Part shown: one piece after another, positions 42,058 through 50,914 of the stretch | Layout of the letters: each line of letters starts with the position of its first letter | Numbering within the stretch: position 1 is the stretch's first letter | Source of the DNA: an uncultured Bacilli bacterium | Lineage (GTDB): Bacteria > Bacillota_I > Bacilli_A > RF39 > UBA660 | Assembly (NCBI GenBank): GCA_958413985.1 | Contig: CATYVZ010000008.1 | Location: forward strand, 1-64,000 | Length of the DNA stretch: 64,000 nt | Reading direction: 5' to 3' | The notes under the pieces: generated by a model | What the model saw: only the letters and a program-made list of their open reading frames with translations | What the model was told of the DNA's origin: nothing | Database searches by the model: none | Made by a program: the position numbers and the translations under genes

Positions 42058-42235
42058 ATATAAGCAAGCTTGGCGGCACCCATCATAAATTGTCTTTAAA
42101 ACAATAGTCATTTTCTAACATATGAATAAAATTATTTATAAGAAGATACAATCAAAAACTTATTTTTCATTTTGTTCTAGATATATAACCTTTATCGATT
42201 AATACCTATCACATATAATGTTGTAGGGTGGTTAT

Positions 42236-42523
42236 ATGGTAATGAATATCACAGTAAAAGAATTACTAGCCAAAGGTGACATCAATATAATTGATATTCG
42301 TAGTGTAGAGAAATATAATGATAATCATATTCCTAGAGCTAAAAATATCCCCATGCTTCTTTTGTTAAGCGATCCAGGTAAATACATAAATAAAAATGAA
42401 GAATACTATATATATTGCCAGTATGGAAAAAGTAGCCTTAAAGTATGCCGGATCCTAGCTAGCAAGGGATATAAAGTTTATAATGTAGTGCGTGGTTATG
42501 AGGGATGGTTATTAGAAAAATAA
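42236..42523 (+). CDS. Rhodanese-like sulfurtransferase
   Basis: 95 residues, a single rhodanese domain. The active-site loop is YIYCQYGKSS with the persulfide-forming Cys at about 62, and the N-terminus has the IIDIRSVEKYNDNHIPRAKN motif. Such proteins carry sulfane sulfur in the cytoplasm; the acceptor is unknown. GGGTGGT precedes the ATG at 42236; ATG 42242 is possible. Confidence 0.9.
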   Translation: MVMNITVKELLAKGDINIIDIRSVEKYNDNHIPRAKNIPMLLLLSDPGKYINKNEEYYIYCQYGKSSLKVCRILASKGYKVYNVVRGYEGWLLEK

Positions 42524-42546
42524 AACTGCATATAGCAGTTTTTGTT
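42522..42546 (+). terminator. Terminator after rhodanese gene
   Basis: AAAACTGC / GCAGTTTT stem with a 5-nt loop and T-run. Confidence 0.85.
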
Positions 42547-42591
42547 TGACCTTTATTAGCTGATATAGTATAATTAAACTGGTGAATTACT

Positions 42592-43656
42592 ATGGAATAT
42601 ATCATAATAGGATTGTTAATAATAATATTAGTTATCAGTATTTTTTCATTAACCAAAAACATCAATGAATCACACATTACAGAAAGACTTGGAAAATTAG
42701 AAACTAATGTAGTAAAAGAGATCGGCGAATTTAAATCATCATTTAGTCGCGATTTAGGTAATGATTTTGAAAGATTAAATGAAAAGTTAGATAATAAATT
42801 AACTCTAATCAACAATAAAGTTAATGAAAGACTCGATGAAAATTTTGAAAAGACAAATAAGACATTTACCAATGTGTTAGAAAGATTATCAAAAATTGAT
42901 GAAGCACAAAAGAAAATAGATAATTTATCAAATGATATTATATCTTTACAGAGTGTTTTAACAGACAAAAAAACAAGAGGTGTCTTTGGTGAAGTAAATT
43001 TAAAAAACATTATGTATAATATCTTTGGCGAAAATGACAAAATATATCAAATGCAATATAAGTTTAACAACGATACTATTGCTGATTGCGTTTTGTTCGC
43101 CCCTATGCCACTAGGTTTAATTGCGATCGATTCAAAATTTCCATTAGAGCATTATCAAGCTATGGTAGATAAAAAAAATGATCTTACAGTAAGAGAACAA
43201 GCGGAAAAATTATTTAGAAGTGATATGAAAAAACATATTGATGCCATTGCTAGTAAATATATAATCGATGGCGTAACTAGTGATCAAGCGATACTTTTTT
43301 TGCCAGCTGAAGCTATATTTGCTGAGGTTAATGCATATCATAGTGATATAATAGAATATGCATACAAAAAAAGAGTATGGTTAACTAGCCCTACAACATT
43401 AATAAGTACCTTGACGACGATTCAAATAATCATGAAAAATATCGAAAGAGATAAATATACGACAGTCATTCATAACGAACTTAAACTTTTAAGTACAGAG
43501 TTCAATCGTTATAAAGAAAGATGGGATCGTTTATATAAGAATATTGAAACAGTAAGTAGGGATGTTAAAGATATTCATACAACAACAGATAAAATTACTA
43601 AAAGATTTAATACAATTAATCAAGTAGAAATGGATGGATTAGATGAAATTGAATAA
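42592..43656 (+). CDS. rmuC: RmuC-family DNA recombination protein
   Basis: 354 residues. One N-terminal helix (about 3-20), a long coiled coil (about 25-120) and the RmuC nuclease-like domain: TRGVFGEVNLKNIM, then DCVLFAPMPLGLIAIDSKFP with the conserved Asp-Ser-Lys. RmuC limits inversions at short inverted repeats in E. coli; the predicted fold is PD-(D/E)XK-like. It overlaps the next gene by 14 nt. Confidence 0.9.
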   Translation: MEYIIIGLLIIILVISIFSLTKNINESHITERLGKLETNVVKEIGEFKSSFSRDLGNDFERLNEKLDNKLTLINNKVNERLDENFEKTNKTFTNVLERLSKIDEAQKKIDNLSNDIISLQSVLTDKKTRGVFGEVNLKNIMYNIFGENDKIYQMQYKFNNDTIADCVLFAPMPLGLIAIDSKFPLEHYQAMVDKKNDLTVREQAEKLFRSDMKKHIDAIASKYIIDGVTSDQAILFLPAEAIFAEVNAYHSDIIEYAYKKRVWLTSPTTLISTLTTIQIIMKNIERDKYTTVIHNELKLLSTEFNRYKERWDRLYKNIETVSRDVKDIHTTTDKITKRFNTINQVEMDGLDEIE

Positions 43657-44206
43657 AATAAATGCTGTAATAGCTTTTGTTTTATGTTGTTTAGTAGTAT
43701 TCTTCTCTATATTTTATAAAGACATTACATTATTATTATTTTGTATATATTTAGTTTTTCCTTTTGTTTTTAAGATAAAGCCAGTTATTACTTTATTGTA
43801 TTTAATATTTGGCTTTATAGCTATTTTCTTAGGATCACAACTACATCTATACAAAATAACTAGTTGGTTCGATGCTATGACACACTTCATTTGGGGCATG
43901 TTGTCAGGGCTTTTTGGTCTATTTATTTTAAAGAAACTAAAGATGTTTGAACAAAAGAATGTCATTTTTAATGTTCTATTTGTCTTTCTTTTTTCTTTAG
44001 CAACTTCAGGTTTATGGGAAATATTTGAATTTACTATTGATAGTCTATTAGGTGCGGATATGCAAAGACGAGCGACTGGTGTTTACGATACGATGAAAGA
44101 TATTATTGTTACCTTGTTTGGTAATGTCTTGTTTATCTTAAGTTTTTGTTTTGAATATAAGGAGAATAAAGAACTTTTAATTAAGAAGTTTATGAAAAAG
44201 ATTTAG
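43643..44206 (+). CDS. Multi-pass membrane protein (DUF2238/YjdF-like)
   Basis: 187 residues with about five membrane helices. Conserved polar motifs FDAMTHFIWGMLSG and LWEIFEFTID, then GVYDTMKDIIV, match the pattern of YjdF/DUF2238 proteins. Function unknown. It starts within the rmuC 3' end. Confidence 0.65.
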   Translation: MKLNKINAVIAFVLCCLVVFFSIFYKDITLLLFCIYLVFPFVFKIKPVITLLYLIFGFIAIFLGSQLHLYKITSWFDAMTHFIWGMLSGLFGLFILKKLKMFEQKNVIFNVLFVFLFSLATSGLWEIFEFTIDSLLGADMQRRATGVYDTMKDIIVTLFGNVLFILSFCFEYKENKELLIKKFMKKI

Positions 44207-44215
44207 GTGGTTTGA

Positions 44216-44944
44216 ATGGATAACATGGAAAAAGAAGCTTTAAAAACGATTTGGGATTATATGTTTTTAAAGCAAAAAATAACAAAATGTGATTTGATAA
44301 TTGGTTGTGGTTGCTACGATAAGCAAATTCCTGTTCTTTGTGCAGAACTGTTAAAAAAAGGATATGCGTCAAAGATTATTTTTACTGGAGGTTTAGGCAA
44401 AATTACTCAAAATGTTTTTACTAAATCCGAGGCTGAAACTTATAAGGATATTGCGATTGCTTGTGGTGTTGAAGCTGAAAAAATTTTAATTGAAAATAAA
44501 TCTACTAATACAGGTGACAATTTTAAATTTTCAGCGAAATTGATTGCGGAAAATCAACTTAAGGCTGACAAAGTTTTGATTGTTCATCGTGGTATTTATC
44601 AAAGACGAACTTTAAATGTGGCGAAAACAGTTTTGAAAAATAGTGAAGTTTTTATTACTGCTCCGCCTGTAACTTTTGACGAATTTGTTACATTTCTTGA
44701 AAATAGTCCTGAAGATGAAGTTGAACGTTCAATTGCAGTTATCGTCGGTAATATCCAAAGATTGATAATTTATCCACAATTTGGATGGCAGACAGAAGAA
44801 CAAATTCCTATCAATGTATTGAAAGCTTATGAATTTTTGAAAAGTGTAGGTTACGATCAATATATTTATAAAAAAGAAGATATAAAAAAACTTATTAAAA
44901 AACATGGACTAGAAAAAGGCAAAGAACCTAATTATTTTAATTGA
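44216..44944 (+). CDS. DUF218 (YdcF/SanA-like) protein
   Basis: 242 residues. The core reads LIIGCGCYDKQIPVL, then IIFTGGLGKIT, then ENKSTNTGDNFKFSAKLI and VLIVHRGIYQRRTLNVA, the DUF218 pattern. Members are implicated in envelope or nucleotide-sugar biology; E. coli YdcF binds SAM. Unlike SanA it has no N-terminal membrane anchor, so it is cytoplasmic. TTAGGTGG lies before the ATG. Confidence 0.8.
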   Translation: MDNMEKEALKTIWDYMFLKQKITKCDLIIGCGCYDKQIPVLCAELLKKGYASKIIFTGGLGKITQNVFTKSEAETYKDIAIACGVEAEKILIENKSTNTGDNFKFSAKLIAENQLKADKVLIVHRGIYQRRTLNVAKTVLKNSEVFITAPPVTFDEFVTFLENSPEDEVERSIAVIVGNIQRLIIYPQFGWQTEEQIPINVLKAYEFLKSVGYDQYIYKKEDIKKLIKKHGLEKGKEPNYFN

Positions 44945-44960
44945 TGTAATGGAGGAATTT

Positions 44961-47069
44961 ATGTTGGAAGATAAGATATTAGAAATATTAAAAAATGTAG
45001 ATAAAGCATTATCTGTTTATGAAATAAATGATGCTTTAGGATTAACAACTGTCGATGAATTAAAAGAACTATTAAAAACTTTGAATGGAATGGAAGACAA
45101 TTTAAAAATTTATCGCACTAATAAAAATAGATATCTATTATTTTCCAATAGTCATTTAAAGCTAGGAACGATGATCGCTAATAAAAAAGGTTATGGCTTT
45201 GTCGATATCGAAGGCGATCAAGATGTTTTTATTCCGCCCAATAATATCAATGGCGCAATTCATGGTGATAGGGTAATCGTTGAGATAACGTCGCCTAAAG
45301 GAATCGATTTAGAAGGGCGAATTGTCAAGATAGTCGATCGTAAATTTAAACAGATGGTTGGTGAAATTTATTATAAAAAAAATCAACCTTATTTAAAATT
45401 GGACGATGAACGTATCAATATTACTATCGAAATAGATAAGAAAAATACCAAAGGTGCGATGCCAGGACACAAGGTTTTAGTTAAAATCACTAACAAATTA
45501 AAAGATAATAACTATAAAGGTGAAGTAGTAAAAATTTTAGGTCATAAAAATGATCCTGGAGTCGATATATTATCGATTACAAATGAAATGGGCATTCCTG
45601 ATACATTTAGCGAGAATGTCATGAACGAATTAGATAATATACCTGATGAAGTATTGCCTAGCCAATTAACTGATCGAGTCGACTTAAGAGATGAAATAAT
45701 CTTTACTATCGATGGCGATGATACTAAAGATATCGATGATGCTATTAGTATTGAAAAGATCGCCGATAATTATAAATTGGGTGTTCATATTGCCGATGTT
45801 AGCTATTATGTTAGACCTAATACCGCATTAGATAGCGAAGCATTTGAACGTGGGACAAGTGTCTATTTAGCCGATAGAGTAATTCCGATGTTACCTCATA
45901 AACTGTCAAATGGTATTTGTTCCTTAAATCCTAATGTTGATCGATTAGCGATCTCCTGCATTATGGAAATAGATAAAAATGGTAATGTAGTTAATTATGA
46001 TATTTTAAAGACAGTTATCAGATCCAAAATTCAGATGACTTATAAAAAAGTTAATCAAGTTTTAGAAGATAATGTTATTCCTGAAGGTTATGAAGAATAC
46101 GTTGACAAATTAAAAATGATGGCTGATCTAGCTAAGATTCTTCGTCAAAATAAAGAAAATAGAGGTTATATTGATTTTGATATCGATGAATCAAAAATCA
46201 TCGTCGATGATAAGGGGAAGGTTATCGATATAACATTACGCAATAGAGGTACCGGTGAAAAGTTAATCGAAGATTTTATGATTGCAGCCAATGAAACAGT
46301 TGCTAGTCATATTTATTACATGCAATTACCTTTTATTTATCGAGTTCATGGTCAACCTGATGAAGACAAAATAAATAATTTCATGAGATTTTTAAATATT
46401 TTAGGCTATAAAGTTAAAGAAGATATAAAAAAACTTTCTCCTAAGACTATGCAGAATATTTTAAAGCAATTAAAGGACAAAAAAGAATTTCATTTATTAT
46501 CAGCTTTACTTTTAAGAAGTATGCAAAAGGCAATCTATGACACTAATAACATTGGTCATTTTGGAATTGCAAGTAAATGCTATACTCATTTTACCTCACC
46601 GATTAGAAGGTATCCCGATACGACGGTTCATAGATTATTACATACATATTTGTTTGATAATAATATAAATAGCGATATAATTGATTATTATGAAAGGGAA
46701 CTACCTTTTGTAGCAGAACATACATCTAATACTGAACGAAGAAGTATTGAATGTGAAAGAGCGGTCGACGATATGAAAAAAGCAGAATATATGATGGATC
46801 ATATCGGCGAAGAATTCACCGGTATTATTAGTTCAGTTATGAATTTTGGAATGTTTGTCGAATTACCTAATCTAGTTGAAGGATTAGTGCGATTGGATAG
46901 TTTAAAAGGTGACTATTATACTTATGATGAGACTACATTCACTATCCGTGGCAATAAAGATAAAAGGGGTTATAGATTAGGGGATAGTGTTAAAGTAAGA
47001 GTAATTGCTGCTGATAAGGAAAAAAGGACAATCGATTTTGAGGTGATTAAAGATGGAAATTCAAAATAG
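44961..47069 (+). CDS. rnr: Ribonuclease R
   Basis: 702 residues. Domains: N-terminal helix-turn-helix (about 1-60), cold-shock domains (from KLGTMIANKKGYGFVDI), the RNB catalytic domain with the Asp cluster DGDDTKDIDDAIS, and a C-terminal S1 domain (FTGIISSVMNFGMFVELPN). RNase R degrades structured RNA 3'-5' and works with tmRNA-SmpB, encoded directly downstream. ATG 44961 is chosen since ATG 44949 lies across GGAGG. It overlaps smpB by 17 nt. Confidence 0.96.
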   Translation: MLEDKILEILKNVDKALSVYEINDALGLTTVDELKELLKTLNGMEDNLKIYRTNKNRYLLFSNSHLKLGTMIANKKGYGFVDIEGDQDVFIPPNNINGAIHGDRVIVEITSPKGIDLEGRIVKIVDRKFKQMVGEIYYKKNQPYLKLDDERINITIEIDKKNTKGAMPGHKVLVKITNKLKDNNYKGEVVKILGHKNDPGVDILSITNEMGIPDTFSENVMNELDNIPDEVLPSQLTDRVDLRDEIIFTIDGDDTKDIDDAISIEKIADNYKLGVHIADVSYYVRPNTALDSEAFERGTSVYLADRVIPMLPHKLSNGICSLNPNVDRLAISCIMEIDKNGNVVNYDILKTVIRSKIQMTYKKVNQVLEDNVIPEGYEEYVDKLKMMADLAKILRQNKENRGYIDFDIDESKIIVDDKGKVIDITLRNRGTGEKLIEDFMIAANETVASHIYYMQLPFIYRVHGQPDEDKINNFMRFLNILGYKVKEDIKKLSPKTMQNILKQLKDKKEFHLLSALLLRSMQKAIYDTNNIGHFGIASKCYTHFTSPIRRYPDTTVHRLLHTYLFDNNINSDIIDYYERELPFVAEHTSNTERRSIECERAVDDMKKAEYMMDHIGEEFTGIISSVMNFGMFVELPNLVEGLVRLDSLKGDYYTYDETTFTIRGNKDKRGYRLGDSVKVRVIAADKEKRTIDFEVIKDGNSK

Positions 47070-47490
47070 AAAAGTCAACTTTGATTATGAAATAGTTGAA
47101 ACATTTGAAACAGGAATCGTTTTAACTGGAACTGAGATCAAATCAATTCGACAAGGACAGGCTAATTTAAAAGATAGTTATGCTATTATTAGAAATAGTG
47201 AAATATATTTATTAAATATGCATATTAGTAAGTATGATCAAGGAAATATCTTTAATCATGATGAAACTAGAACGAGAAAACTATTGATGCATAAAAAAGA
47301 AATATTAAAACTAAAAGATAAACTAGATTTAGAAGGTTTTACTTTGGTTCCTATCAAGCTATATTTTAAAGGTAGTAAAGCTAAAATTTTATTAGGTCTA
47401 GCTAAGGGTAAAAAAAATTATGATAAAAGAGAGGCAATTAAGAAAAAAGATGTAACAAGACAAATGGCTAAAGATCTTAAGAATTATTAA
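47053..47490 (+). CDS. smpB: SsrA-binding protein SmpB
   Basis: 145 residues, typical length. NRKVNFDYEIVETFETGIVL and TGTEIKSIRQG are diagnostic, and the basic C-terminal tail (KGKKNYDKREAIKKKD) enters the ribosomal mRNA channel. It delivers tmRNA to stalled ribosomes. The rnr-smpB-ssrA order is a conserved trans-translation cluster. Confidence 0.97.
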   Translation: MEIQNRKVNFDYEIVETFETGIVLTGTEIKSIRQGQANLKDSYAIIRNSEIYLLNMHISKYDQGNIFNHDETRTRKLLMHKKEILKLKDKLDLEGFTLVPIKLYFKGSKAKILLGLAKGKKNYDKREAIKKKDVTRQMAKDLKNY

Positions 47491-47512
47491 TTTTTGACGA
47501 GAAAAATTTGTA

Positions 47513-47541
47513 TTTACAAAAAGTTAAAAATGTGGTATTAT
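47513..47541 (+). promoter_or_regulatory. ssrA promoter
   Basis: -35 TTTACA (47513-47518) and -10 TATTAT (47536-47541), 17-nt spacing, ending 12 nt before the mature tmRNA 5' end. Confidence 0.6.
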
Positions 47542-47552
47542 ATATACCACAT

Positions 47553-47896
47553 GGGGTCGTCTAGTTTCGACGGAAACACTATTTTTAAAGGGCAAGTCGT
47601 CAAGGTATGACGTTATAATCCAAATTAAAAATAACTGGAAACAGAAATCAATTAGCTTTCGCTTAATAATTTAGAAGGCTGCTTCTTTATTTCTTTACTT
47701 ACGAGAAATAAAAGAGGCTCGATTAGTGAGTTATATCGATAGTTTTTTTTCTAGGATTATCGATGAATTTAATAGAAATTACTGAGTGAAATTTTGATAG
47801 TTTATTATCACTTAGGACAACAACAAATTATCTAAACTTGTAGAACTTTAATCTTGGTATTTTCGGACAGGGGTGCGATTCCCCTCGACTCCACCA
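47553..47896 (+). ncRNA. ssrA: Transfer-messenger RNA
   Basis: About 344 nt. The 5' end GGGGTCG pairs with CGACTCC at the 3' end, followed by ACCA. The T-arm CAGGGGTGCGATTCCCCT and the 5' tRNA-like part GTCTAGTTTCGACGG are typical. The tag frame probably reads ...ITGNRNQLAFA and stops at TAA 47664-47666; the exact resume codon was not determined. It frees stalled ribosomes together with SmpB. Confidence 0.95.
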
Positions 47897-48055
47897 ATTA
47901 GTAATTAGTTGCTAACTATAATAGTTAGTAATTTTTATTTATCTAAAATTTGATACAATCTTTCAAAATAGAAATTGTCTTGCTAAAAATTTAAATGATT
48001 GATTTTCTTTAAAAATTATGTTATATTAAATATGTCAGGGAAACTTGCATATAAT

Positions 48056-48150
48056 AAAAAAGAATACATTTGATTGTTGCAAATCAAATGCATTCCCTTG
48101 TTGGATATGGCATCTGAAATCACATTGTTGTGAAATCAGATGCTTTTATT
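48056..48150 (+). ncRNA. Candidate antisense RNA with two hairpins
   Basis: Hairpin 1 (ATTTGATTG...CAAATCAAAT region, 48060-48089) and hairpin 2 (GCATCTGAAATCACA...TGTGAAATCAGATGC, 48109-48142) are followed by TTTTATTATTT, a proper intrinsic terminator on the plus strand. Its end overlaps the stop of the convergent 25-codon ORF. Hairpin 1 also resembles, in reverse complement, the leader of that ORF near 48245-48295. Proposed as the antitoxin RNA of a type I pair. Confidence 0.4.
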
Positions 48151-48226
48151 ATTTAAATAGTAAGGTGATTACTACAAAAAATAATAGTAGAATTATAATA
48201 AATAGAGAAAATTTTCTTTTTGTCAT
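48149..48226 (-). CDS. 25-residue hydrophobic peptide (type I toxin-like)
   Basis: ATG 48226 follows GTTGGTGGT, a ribosome site of the type used elsewhere in this genome. The peptide begins MTKRKFSLFIIILL and is one continuous membrane helix with a basic N-terminus and a final Lys. Such short single-helix peptides are typical of type I toxins. Convergent structured RNA downstream supports this; the ORF could also be chance in AT-rich DNA. Confidence 0.45.
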   Translation of the reverse strand: MTKRKFSLFIIILLLFFVVITLLFK

Positions 48227-48410
48227 AATTAACCACCAACTTTCTTAAAGAAGAAAGGGAAAGCATCTGATATTTTCAAATGTATCCAAAAAATATTATG
48301 CCAAACAATACGATTTCAAGTAATACTTACTATTTTTTCTAATACTTTGAAAATACAGAATAAAATCATTACTGGTAATTTGTTGTAATAATCACCTAAC
48401 TTAATAAAAT

Positions 48411-48469
48411 AAAAAAGAAATCATATAAATTAGAGTAGCAAACTCAAATATTAATGATTTTCTTTTTTT
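48411..48469. terminator. Bidirectional terminator near Fic gene
   Basis: AAAAAGAAATCAT pairs with ATGATTTTCTTTTT, with an internal GAGT/ACTC hairpin. T-runs are present on both strands. Confidence 0.7.
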
Positions 48470-48478
48470 GAATATAAA

Positions 48479-49090
48479 TTATTGTTTATCTAGTTGTTCT
48501 ATTGAATAAGTGTTATAACCCTCATATTGATAGCTTATATCAATACCTTTCATATAGACAATTCTATCATTGACTTTATCTGTTAGTGCTGATTCAAGTA
48601 ACAATCTAATTTCGATATCTTTTACTGGGCTTCTTTCCATAGCAAGCAAATATGCTTCTTTATCAACTTTACTCCAATCAATAACTTTTCCTATTTCTTT
48701 CTTTAATATCATATCGAGCCAAATACGAGTACTTCTTCCATTCCCTTCTCTAAAAGGATGGGCAATGTTCATTTCAACATATTTCTTTATGATGTTTTCA
48801 AAATTATCTTGCGGCATTGCATCAATCTTAGATAAAACTTCTTCTAAATACATTACAGAAGCAAATCTAAAATTACCTTTAGCAATATTTTCATTCCTTA
48901 TACTACCTGCAAAATCGTAAATATCAGAAAATAAATACTCATGTATTTTAGCTAGGCCATTAAATGTTCCAATTTCAAATTCATTAATTTTATTTGTATC
49001 AAACAATTCTAATGCTTTTATTTTCGTTATACGTTCTTCTTCGTTTGCGAGTAAAATTTCACTAGTAATTCCAAGTTTATTAGTCAACAT
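48479..49090 (-). CDS. Fic-domain protein (AMP-transferase type)
   Basis: 203 residues. The complete active-site motif HPFREGNGRSTR is present, with the catalytic His and the ATP-phosphate loop, so AMPylation activity is possible. The helix before it contains the region LAKIHEYLFSDIYDFAGSIR. No clear inhibitory (S/T)xxxE(G/N) helix is recognised within the protein and no separate antitoxin gene is obvious. ATG 49090 follows AGGTGAT. Codon usage is unlike that of core neighbours, so it may be acquired. Confidence 0.85.
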   Translation of the reverse strand: MLTNKLGITSEILLANEEERITKIKALELFDTNKINEFEIGTFNGLAKIHEYLFSDIYDFAGSIRNENIAKGNFRFASVMYLEEVLSKIDAMPQDNFENIIKKYVEMNIAHPFREGNGRSTRIWLDMILKKEIGKVIDWSKVDKEAYLLAMERSPVKDIEIRLLLESALTDKVNDRIVYMKGIDISYQYEGYNTYSIEQLDKQ

Positions 49091-49321
49091 TATAATCACC
49101 TCGTTTAATACATATATTATACCATATTAACAGGTAAATACATAATTAAAAAACCATAAAATTGTAACACTACAAAATAGCCTAATAATAATTAATAATT
49201 ATATTGACTTTATGTTTTAATAATGTTAAAATAATATTTATATTTCGATAAACGTTTATTTTATTCTTTTTTATATAATAATCGATTTTTAGAAATAATA
49301 ATTATATGAGGAGGAATAAAG

Positions 49322-49537
49322 ATGAACACTGGAATTGTAAAATTATTCAAAGACGATAAAGGTTATGGATTTATTACAGATAGCAAAACTCAAAAAGACA
49401 TATTTGTCCATTTTTCCGCATTACAGGGTGACGGTTTTAAAACCCTTAAAGCAGGACAGACAGTTTCTTATGATGTTGAAAAAGATCCAAAGAATACTGA
49501 TAAGTCAAGAGCTGTTAATGTTGTAGTTATAAAATAA
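49322..49537 (+). CDS. csp: Cold-shock domain protein (CspA family), second copy
   Basis: 71 residues. RNP1 is KGYGFI and RNP2 is DIFVHFS. It differs from the 21-233 paralogue throughout, so the duplication is old. GAGGAGG precedes the ATG. The 200-nt AT-rich upstream region could hold a cold-shock leader but no defined structure is visible to me. Confidence 0.94.
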   Translation: MNTGIVKLFKDDKGYGFITDSKTQKDIFVHFSALQGDGFKTLKAGQTVSYDVEKDPKNTDKSRAVNVVVIK

Positions 49538-49578
49538 AACATAAACCAAGATTAAAAAGTTGAACAATTTAATTATTT

Positions 49579-49617
49579 AAGGATTGTAACCTATGATTAG
49601 GTAACAGTCCTTTTATT
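49579..49617 (+). terminator. Terminator after csp
   Basis: AAGGATTGTAACC / GGTAACAGTCCTT with one mismatch and one G-T pair, then TTTATTTT. Confidence 0.75.
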
Positions 49618-49721
49618 TTAAAGATTATTTAAGATGTGAAAGTAATCTACCCACAATAAAAATAAATTTTATAATTGAAACTATCAATAAAGTATTGTAT
49701 ACTATAATCAAGGTGATAATA

Positions 49722-50225
49722 ATGGATTATGATATTGAGAAAATAGAATTAAGCAAATTACTAAACTTAGTAAATATGAATGATGCAGATATTTCAACAC
49801 CAGATAAACCAATTATTGGTACTCAATCTTTAGCTACTTGCTTTGGAGTTTTGTTATATGATGAAGACCAAAAAATTGGAATTGTGGCCCATTTTACGCA
49901 TAACATTGAAGATACTATTATCAAAATATTAAAATTATTCGATTTTGATCAGGAATATAAATTTAAATATATAATATTTCCAGGATATTATTCAAAAGAT
50001 CAAGACCCATATAATACCCAACCCCGTTTAGAGCATTTCTTTCAAGATTTTAAAATGGATAATTTACAGTTCATCCCATTTGATAAGAAAGACCTATCCG
50101 ATCAAGCGATATCCGAGGGCTATCTTTCTTATCAGTTTGCGTTTGATACTAGAACTGGTCAGTTTGTAACTGATAAAGTTTTGTTTGGTCAAGATTATAT
50201 TGAGACATCTCAAAAAAACAGATAA
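49722..50225 (+). CDS. CheD-like protein (tentative)
   Basis: 167 residues, cytoplasmic. The segment PIIGTQSLATCFGVLLYDED followed by KIGIVAHF resembles the CheD deamidase active-site pattern (Cys after a Gly-rich turn, then His), but no chemotaxis genes are in the window. Function therefore uncertain. ATG 49722 follows AAGGTGAT. The terminator of csp lies before it and ysxC follows 60 nt later. Confidence 0.45.
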   Translation: MDYDIEKIELSKLLNLVNMNDADISTPDKPIIGTQSLATCFGVLLYDEDQKIGIVAHFTHNIEDTIIKILKLFDFDQEYKFKYIIFPGYYSKDQDPYNTQPRLEHFFQDFKMDNLQFIPFDKKDLSDQAISEGYLSYQFAFDTRTGQFVTDKVLFGQDYIETSQKNR

Positions 50226-50285
50226 AACTTTTTTTGACAAATACAAATCGAAATGTTATAATTAAATAGCTTAAGAGGTGATTTA

Positions 50286-50867
50286 ATGAAAATTAGCTCG
50301 GTTAATTTAGAAATAAGTGCGGTTAGACGTAGTCAATATCCAACTGATAATAAACCAGAATTTCTATTAGTAGGGCGCTCTAATGTTGGCAAAAGTAGTT
50401 TTATCAATACATTGATCAATCGAAAGAACTATGCTAGAACTTCAGCTACCCCCGGCAAGACTCAAACAATTAATTTTTATTTAGTAAATGAACAATTTTA
50501 TTTAGTCGATGCTCCGGGTTATGGATATGCTGATGTTAATAAAAAGAAGCAAAAAAAATTCGGTTTGATGATGGAAGATTATTTAACTAGCCGTGAAAAC
50601 TTAAAACAGGTTTTCATGTTAGTTGATTTTAGACATAAACTATCAAATGATGACATTATGATGTATAACTTTCTCAAGTATTATAAATTACCTGTTACCA
50701 TAATTGCTACTAAAGTAGATAAAATTCCTATAACTAAACAACAACAACAACGCAATGTTTTACTTGAAGATCTAGATTTAGTTATCGGTGATGAATTTAT
50801 AATGTTTAGCAACATAACTAAAGTTGGTAAAGATGAAATTATGCAAAAAATAGAAAGAACAATATAA
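50286..50867 (+). CDS. ysxC: Ribosome biogenesis GTPase YsxC/EngB
   Basis: 193 residues. G1 GRSNVGKSSF, G3 DAPGYGYA, G4 TKVD and G5 FSN are in the expected order. EngB/YsxC acts in late 50S subunit assembly. GAGGTGAT precedes the ATG. Confidence 0.95.
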   Translation: MKISSVNLEISAVRRSQYPTDNKPEFLLVGRSNVGKSSFINTLINRKNYARTSATPGKTQTINFYLVNEQFYLVDAPGYGYADVNKKKQKKFGLMMEDYLTSRENLKQVFMLVDFRHKLSNDDIMMYNFLKYYKLPVTIIATKVDKIPITKQQQQRNVLLEDLDLVIGDEFIMFSNITKVGKDEIMQKIERTI

Positions 50868-50914
50868 CTTATTACATTTTGATAACAATTTCATAAACTA
50901 TTTTAGGTGATTAA

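Larger units (their letters stand above)
47897..48478. other. Gene-poor region with small toxin-like locus
   Basis: 582 nt without a conventional gene. It holds two hairpins at 48056-48143, the 25-codon membrane peptide on the minus strand, and a bidirectional terminator at 48411-48469; the rest is AT-rich. Confidence 0.6.

Noticed and set aside
42459..43040. Minus-strand ORF of 193 codons over rmuC
   Set aside because: The plus-strand rmuC frame is a recognisable protein; the reverse frame has Ser/Leu/Phe composition from AT-rich complement.
48045..48248. 67-codon plus-strand ORF
   Set aside because: It consists of the two hairpins and antisense of the small peptide; no ribosome site and poor composition.
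47897..48300. CRISPR-like repeats
   Set aside because: The repeated GCATCTGA words form inverted hairpin arms, not spaced direct repeats. No cas genes are present in the window.
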